Below the pieces are notes generated by a model. That model saw nothing but the letters and a program-made list of their open reading frames with translations, had not been told where the DNA came from and searched no databases. Of a DNA stretch of 37,226 nt, positions 34,741 through 37,226 are shown one piece after another. Both the position numbers and the translations under genes were made by a program. The number at the start of each line of letters is the position of its first letter. Positions within the stretch are counted from its first letter, which is position 1. Origin of the DNA: a virus; the IMG/VR virus record IMGVR_UViG_3300022074_004935, positions 1-37,226 of that record. One strand, given 5' to 3'.

Positions 34741-37157
34741 TACTTCTTCTTGGTATCCATGATAGCACCCTGACCATGCTTGGCACGGATACTTGCCTTT
34801 ACTTTCTCAAGTGCAGACATACCATCATAAGGTTTTTTCTTTCCACCACCCATAGCAACATTCTTCGGAGCACTCTTGTAACGGTTGTTGCCATCAACAC
34901 CACCACGTTCCATGCGACGATCCTTCAAAGAGTCTTCGGTTTCTTCACCCATTGCTTTCGCAGGTGCTTCAGATTTGTTTGCTTTGTTAAGACCCTGCTG
35001 TCTTTTCTGAGCAATCATTCTATCCAGCATTGCTTTCTTCTTTTGAAGTGCAATCTCTTGAGGAGTCATTGATGCATCTTCTTTCACATCATTTCTATTG
35101 TACTTCTCAGCATCCTTGTTCAATGCCTTGACAATCTTACCAGATTTTTTGCCTGCCTCAGTTCCTTTGTCGCCACCTTGTAGTGCTGTGCGTGACAGGT
35201 TACCTGCCTTACGGAACATGGTGTTTCTCTTACCTCTTGAGAGTTCTTGGTAACCCTCTTCAACTTCAGTCTCAACTTCTTCATTCCTAGCACCAGACTT
35301 ATGACGGACGGTTCCTTTCTCGTCAGTATATGTTTCTTTCTCCTTTCTAGCAGTTACATAACCTACACCGGGAACTACACCAGTTTTACCTGCTGCTCTT
35401 GCTGCGTTTCTGTCTGCTGCTCTTTGTGCTGCTCTCTTACGATTCTTATCGTAAGATGACATTGCTTCATCAACTTCAACCTCTTCGTTCTTGGGAACGC
35501 AGTTGGGAACCATCTTACCACCTTTCTTCTTCATTCCAACTTGCTTGTGGGAATCCCAGCAAGGATCACCATCACCCTCATTCATGTGATCAGCAGACTT
35601 ATAACGTTTATCACCTGCCTTCATCTTTTGATATGCAAGAGTATTTGCTTTCTTATCAGCATTCGTAACAACCATACGGGTGTCTTTTTTCTCTGGTGGA
35701 GTACCTCCATAAACTGCTTCATCCATCTTACGTGCTAAGTTTCTAGAACCTCTAGATACTGCTCTTGCTGCTTTACCAATACCTCTCTTGAGTTTAGCAC
35801 CAATTCTACTGAGCAATCCTGGTCCCCTCTTCTTAGAATCAGAAGAGGATGAAGAATCAGAAGAGGATGAAGAATCAGAAGACCCAGACTGTGTTGACTG
35901 ATATCCCTTCTTAGCAGCACTACCCATATCTTTTGCAAGATTCTTAGCATCTCCTACTACTTTACCAGCAACTTCAGAACCTTTGACTACTGCTTTACGT
36001 GCTACCTTAGCACCCTTCTTAACAGCAGACTTTACTCTGTCCATGACAGATGCTCTGGCAGGACGATTCATCATACGTTTGCGTGCTTCTGCACCAGCAT
36101 CTTGTTCCAGAAGAAGACTAATTGACAGATCAATTGATTCGCAGAGATTTTGCTGAAGAACTTCAAGATCCTCATCTCTCTCTACTGCTTCAGCAAAGAA
36201 CTCCTCCACAATCTCATCAATCATTTTATCAGAGATAAATCTCAGTTCCTGATCTGTAATCTCTTCAAGAATATCAACAATCTCAACTGCTTCAATCAGT
36301 TCACCACCAATCTCCTCTACAGATTCACCTAGTTTAGGATTAATCTTAACAACATTCTTTACTTTCTTTTCCTTGATGGGTTTATCATCCATACTGTCTG
36401 TCATGACTTCAGGGATGTATTCCTCTTTCTTCATCTTACCTTTGATGGCCTTACCAATTGCCTTACGGCGATTCATCAGATACTTATCAGTCTTATCCTT
36501 ATCTCCATCATTGTCAATATCACCATCTTCCTGTCCTACAGGATCAAGTGCTTCATTCTTAGGAGAAGGTTTCCTACCCATTGCTGCTTCATAGTCATCA
36601 TCCTGTCTCTTCTTACGGACGGCAGCAGTAGCGCCATAGTCATGACCAAAGTCATGTCCACCAGCAGTCTTGCCCATCTTCTTTCTTTGTGCCACCAATC
36701 TCTTCTCACGACGTGCTGCCATTGCTGCTAAAGAATCTGCTTCAGATACATCCTCAACTTCTTCTTTTTTTACTCCTCTTCTTGCCTGATGCTCTTTATT
36801 AGCAGCCATCATAGCATCTAGACCAGGAGCACCCTTCTGACCCTTCTTATCCATCAATGCCTTTGCTCTAGCAACGGACTTCTCACCAGAACCAGGGTTA
36901 TGTCCTGGAGCACCATATCCCTCTTCATGCATTGCTTTATATGCATCAGTAAGAGATTTTACAATATCCGATCCACTTTGCTTCTCTTCAAAGTGAGGGT
37001 TCTTCATAGAAGTCCCCATCTTCTCCATATCTTTACGTGCCTTCTCATTATTCTTCTGACGTTTCTTCATGTCAGGTTCAAGATAAGTATCGTCCTTTTT
37101 CTCTACAATCTGTTCTTTATAGATTTTCGAGAGATCACTCAAATGAATTTCAGACAT
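34740..37157 (-). CDS. Large Lys/Ala/Ser-rich virion-associated protein
   Basis: 805 residues, highly charged and low in aromatic and hydrophobic residues. Notable parts: an Asp-rich loop EDGDIDNDGDKDKTDKYL at about 210-227, like a calcium-binding DxDxDG motif; an acidic helical region at 285-350; a Ser/Asp-rich stretch at 421-441; and basic Lys/Arg/Ala blocks elsewhere, with several near-repeats of YKSA/RYKS and EEVE segments. Such proteins are common in T4-like cyanophages next to capsid and tail genes. I could not match it to a known gene. Length and composition suggest a DNA-binding or internal head protein. Confidence 0.7.
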   Translation of the reverse strand: MSEIHLSDLSKIYKEQIVEKKDDTYLEPDMKKRQKNNEKARKDMEKMGTSMKNPHFEEKQSGSDIVKSLTDAYKAMHEEGYGAPGHNPGSGEKSVARAKALMDKKGQKGAPGLDAMMAANKEHQARRGVKKEEVEDVSEADSLAAMAARREKRLVAQRKKMGKTAGGHDFGHDYGATAAVRKKRQDDDYEAAMGRKPSPKNEALDPVGQEDGDIDNDGDKDKTDKYLMNRRKAIGKAIKGKMKKEEYIPEVMTDSMDDKPIKEKKVKNVVKINPKLGESVEEIGGELIEAVEIVDILEEITDQELRFISDKMIDEIVEEFFAEAVERDEDLEVLQQNLCESIDLSISLLLEQDAGAEARKRMMNRPARASVMDRVKSAVKKGAKVARKAVVKGSEVAGKVVGDAKNLAKDMGSAAKKGYQSTQSGSSDSSSSSDSSSSSDSKKRGPGLLSRIGAKLKRGIGKAARAVSRGSRNLARKMDEAVYGGTPPEKKDTRMVVTNADKKANTLAYQKMKAGDKRYKSADHMNEGDGDPCWDSHKQVGMKKKGGKMVPNCVPKNEEVEVDEAMSSYDKNRKRAAQRAADRNAARAAGKTGVVPGVGYVTARKEKETYTDEKGTVRHKSGARNEEVETEVEEGYQELSRGKRNTMFRKAGNLSRTALQGGDKGTEAGKKSGKIVKALNKDAEKYNRNDVKEDASMTPQEIALQKKKAMLDRMIAQKRQQGLNKANKSEAPAKAMGEETEDSLKDRRMERGGVDGNNRYKSAPKNVAMGGGKKKPYDGMSALEKVKASIRAKHGQGAIMDTKKK
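35835..35881. repeat. 18-bp tandem repeat coding for Ser-rich stretch
   Basis: The unit GAAGAATCAGAAGAGGAT on the plus strand occurs about 2.5 times in tandem and codes for the Ser/Asp run of the 805-residue protein. Repeat slippage would change the length of this linker in steps of six residues. Confidence 0.8.
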
Positions 37158-37164
37158 TGGAATA

Positions 37165-37224
37165 CTACGACTTCTTTTTCTTATACTTATTTATGAAATT
37201 CTTTATACCAGAAGTACCTGTAAG
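37165..37224 (-). CDS. C-terminal end of an upstream virion gene (partial)
   Basis: The frame entering from the right edge reads LTGTSGIKNFINKYKKKKS and stops with TAG at 37165-37167, seven bases before the next ATG. The start lies outside the window. The Lys-rich tail and tight spacing support a real gene end, but only 19 residues are visible. Confidence 0.5.
   Translation of the reverse strand, partial: LTGTSGIKNFINKYKKKKS
37188..37195 (-). promoter_or_regulatory. T4 late-like promoter element CATAAATA
   Basis: One mismatch from TATAAATA, 31 bases before the ATG at 37157 and inside the end of the preceding gene. The same octamer occurs upstream of the OMP gene. It could start late transcription of the 805-residue gene. 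Confidence 0.4.
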
Positions 37225-37226
37225 TC

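Noticed and set aside
35835-35881. CRISPR array
   Set aside because: The repeat is an 18-bp coding microsatellite without spacers; no other regularly spaced repeats were seen in the window.

Overview
The window reads as one arm of a T4-like cyanophage genome, a myovirus of marine picocyanobacteria and probably of Synechococcus. Every protein gene I accept lies on the minus strand, packed head to tail with many 4-base ATGA overlaps. The phage call rests on the mix of a T4 gp61-type primase, class Ia ribonucleotide reductase genes nrdA and nrdB, a T4 late promoter (TATAAATA), lysine-rich virion proteins and a tRNA cluster. It also rests on cyanophage auxiliary genes: a high-light-inducible protein (hli), the phosphate-binding protein pstS and a 6-phosphogluconate dehydrogenase remnant. 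No psbA, integrase or CRISPR array was seen.

Read along the minus strand (right to left), the layout is as follows. (1) 37226-31883: virion and morphogenesis-type genes (an 805-residue Lys/Ser-rich protein, a DUF3008 protein, a beta-rich structural protein) and small conserved genes. (2) 31896-26615: primase, nrdA, nrdB, a small conserved protein, a GIY-YIG-like endonuclease and an acidic small protein. (3) 26557-22514: six tRNAs (Arg-TCT, Gly-TCC, Asn-GTT, Val-TAC, Ile-TAT and one with CAT), mixed with about a dozen small genes. These include a truncated gnd, a Phd/YefM-like antitoxin and three single-helix microproteins. (4) 22349-2288: a 20 kb island of 25 consecutive glycan and nucleotide-sugar genes. 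(5) 2147-1: an outer-membrane-type beta-barrel protein, pstS, hli and small membrane proteins.

The island is the most striking part. It holds eight recognisable glycosyltransferases (GT25, two GT11, GT2/7-like, GT61, GT8-like, GT9-like, GT10) and a ninth candidate. Precursor enzymes include a GDP-mannose 3,5-epimerase, an RfbH/E1-type 3-dehydrase with its diagnostic His and Cys residues, an acetolactate-synthase/YerE-like ThDP enzyme, a PanB homologue, a split HldE (heptose kinase plus nucleotidyltransferase), a double-headed nucleotidyltransferase, two HAD phosphatases, two further SDR enzymes, a cupin, a class II aldolase and two methyltransferases. I infer that it makes unusual sugars, possibly L-galactose, a heptose derivative and a branched 3-deoxy sugar, and attaches them to a surface glycan. 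That could be host LPS, to block superinfection or mask receptors, or the virion itself.

Regulatory sites are unusually legible. Near-consensus TTGACA promoters precede hli, the sugar island, the OMP gene and the 23507 operon. The island promoter overlaps a terminator: its -35 lies in the hairpin loop and its -10 follows the T tract. pstS instead has TTAA repeats 11 bp apart, like a PHO box. A terminator followed directly by TATAAATA separates the 34 kb gene from the structural gene. The functional calls come from motif recognition by eye; no database search was run.
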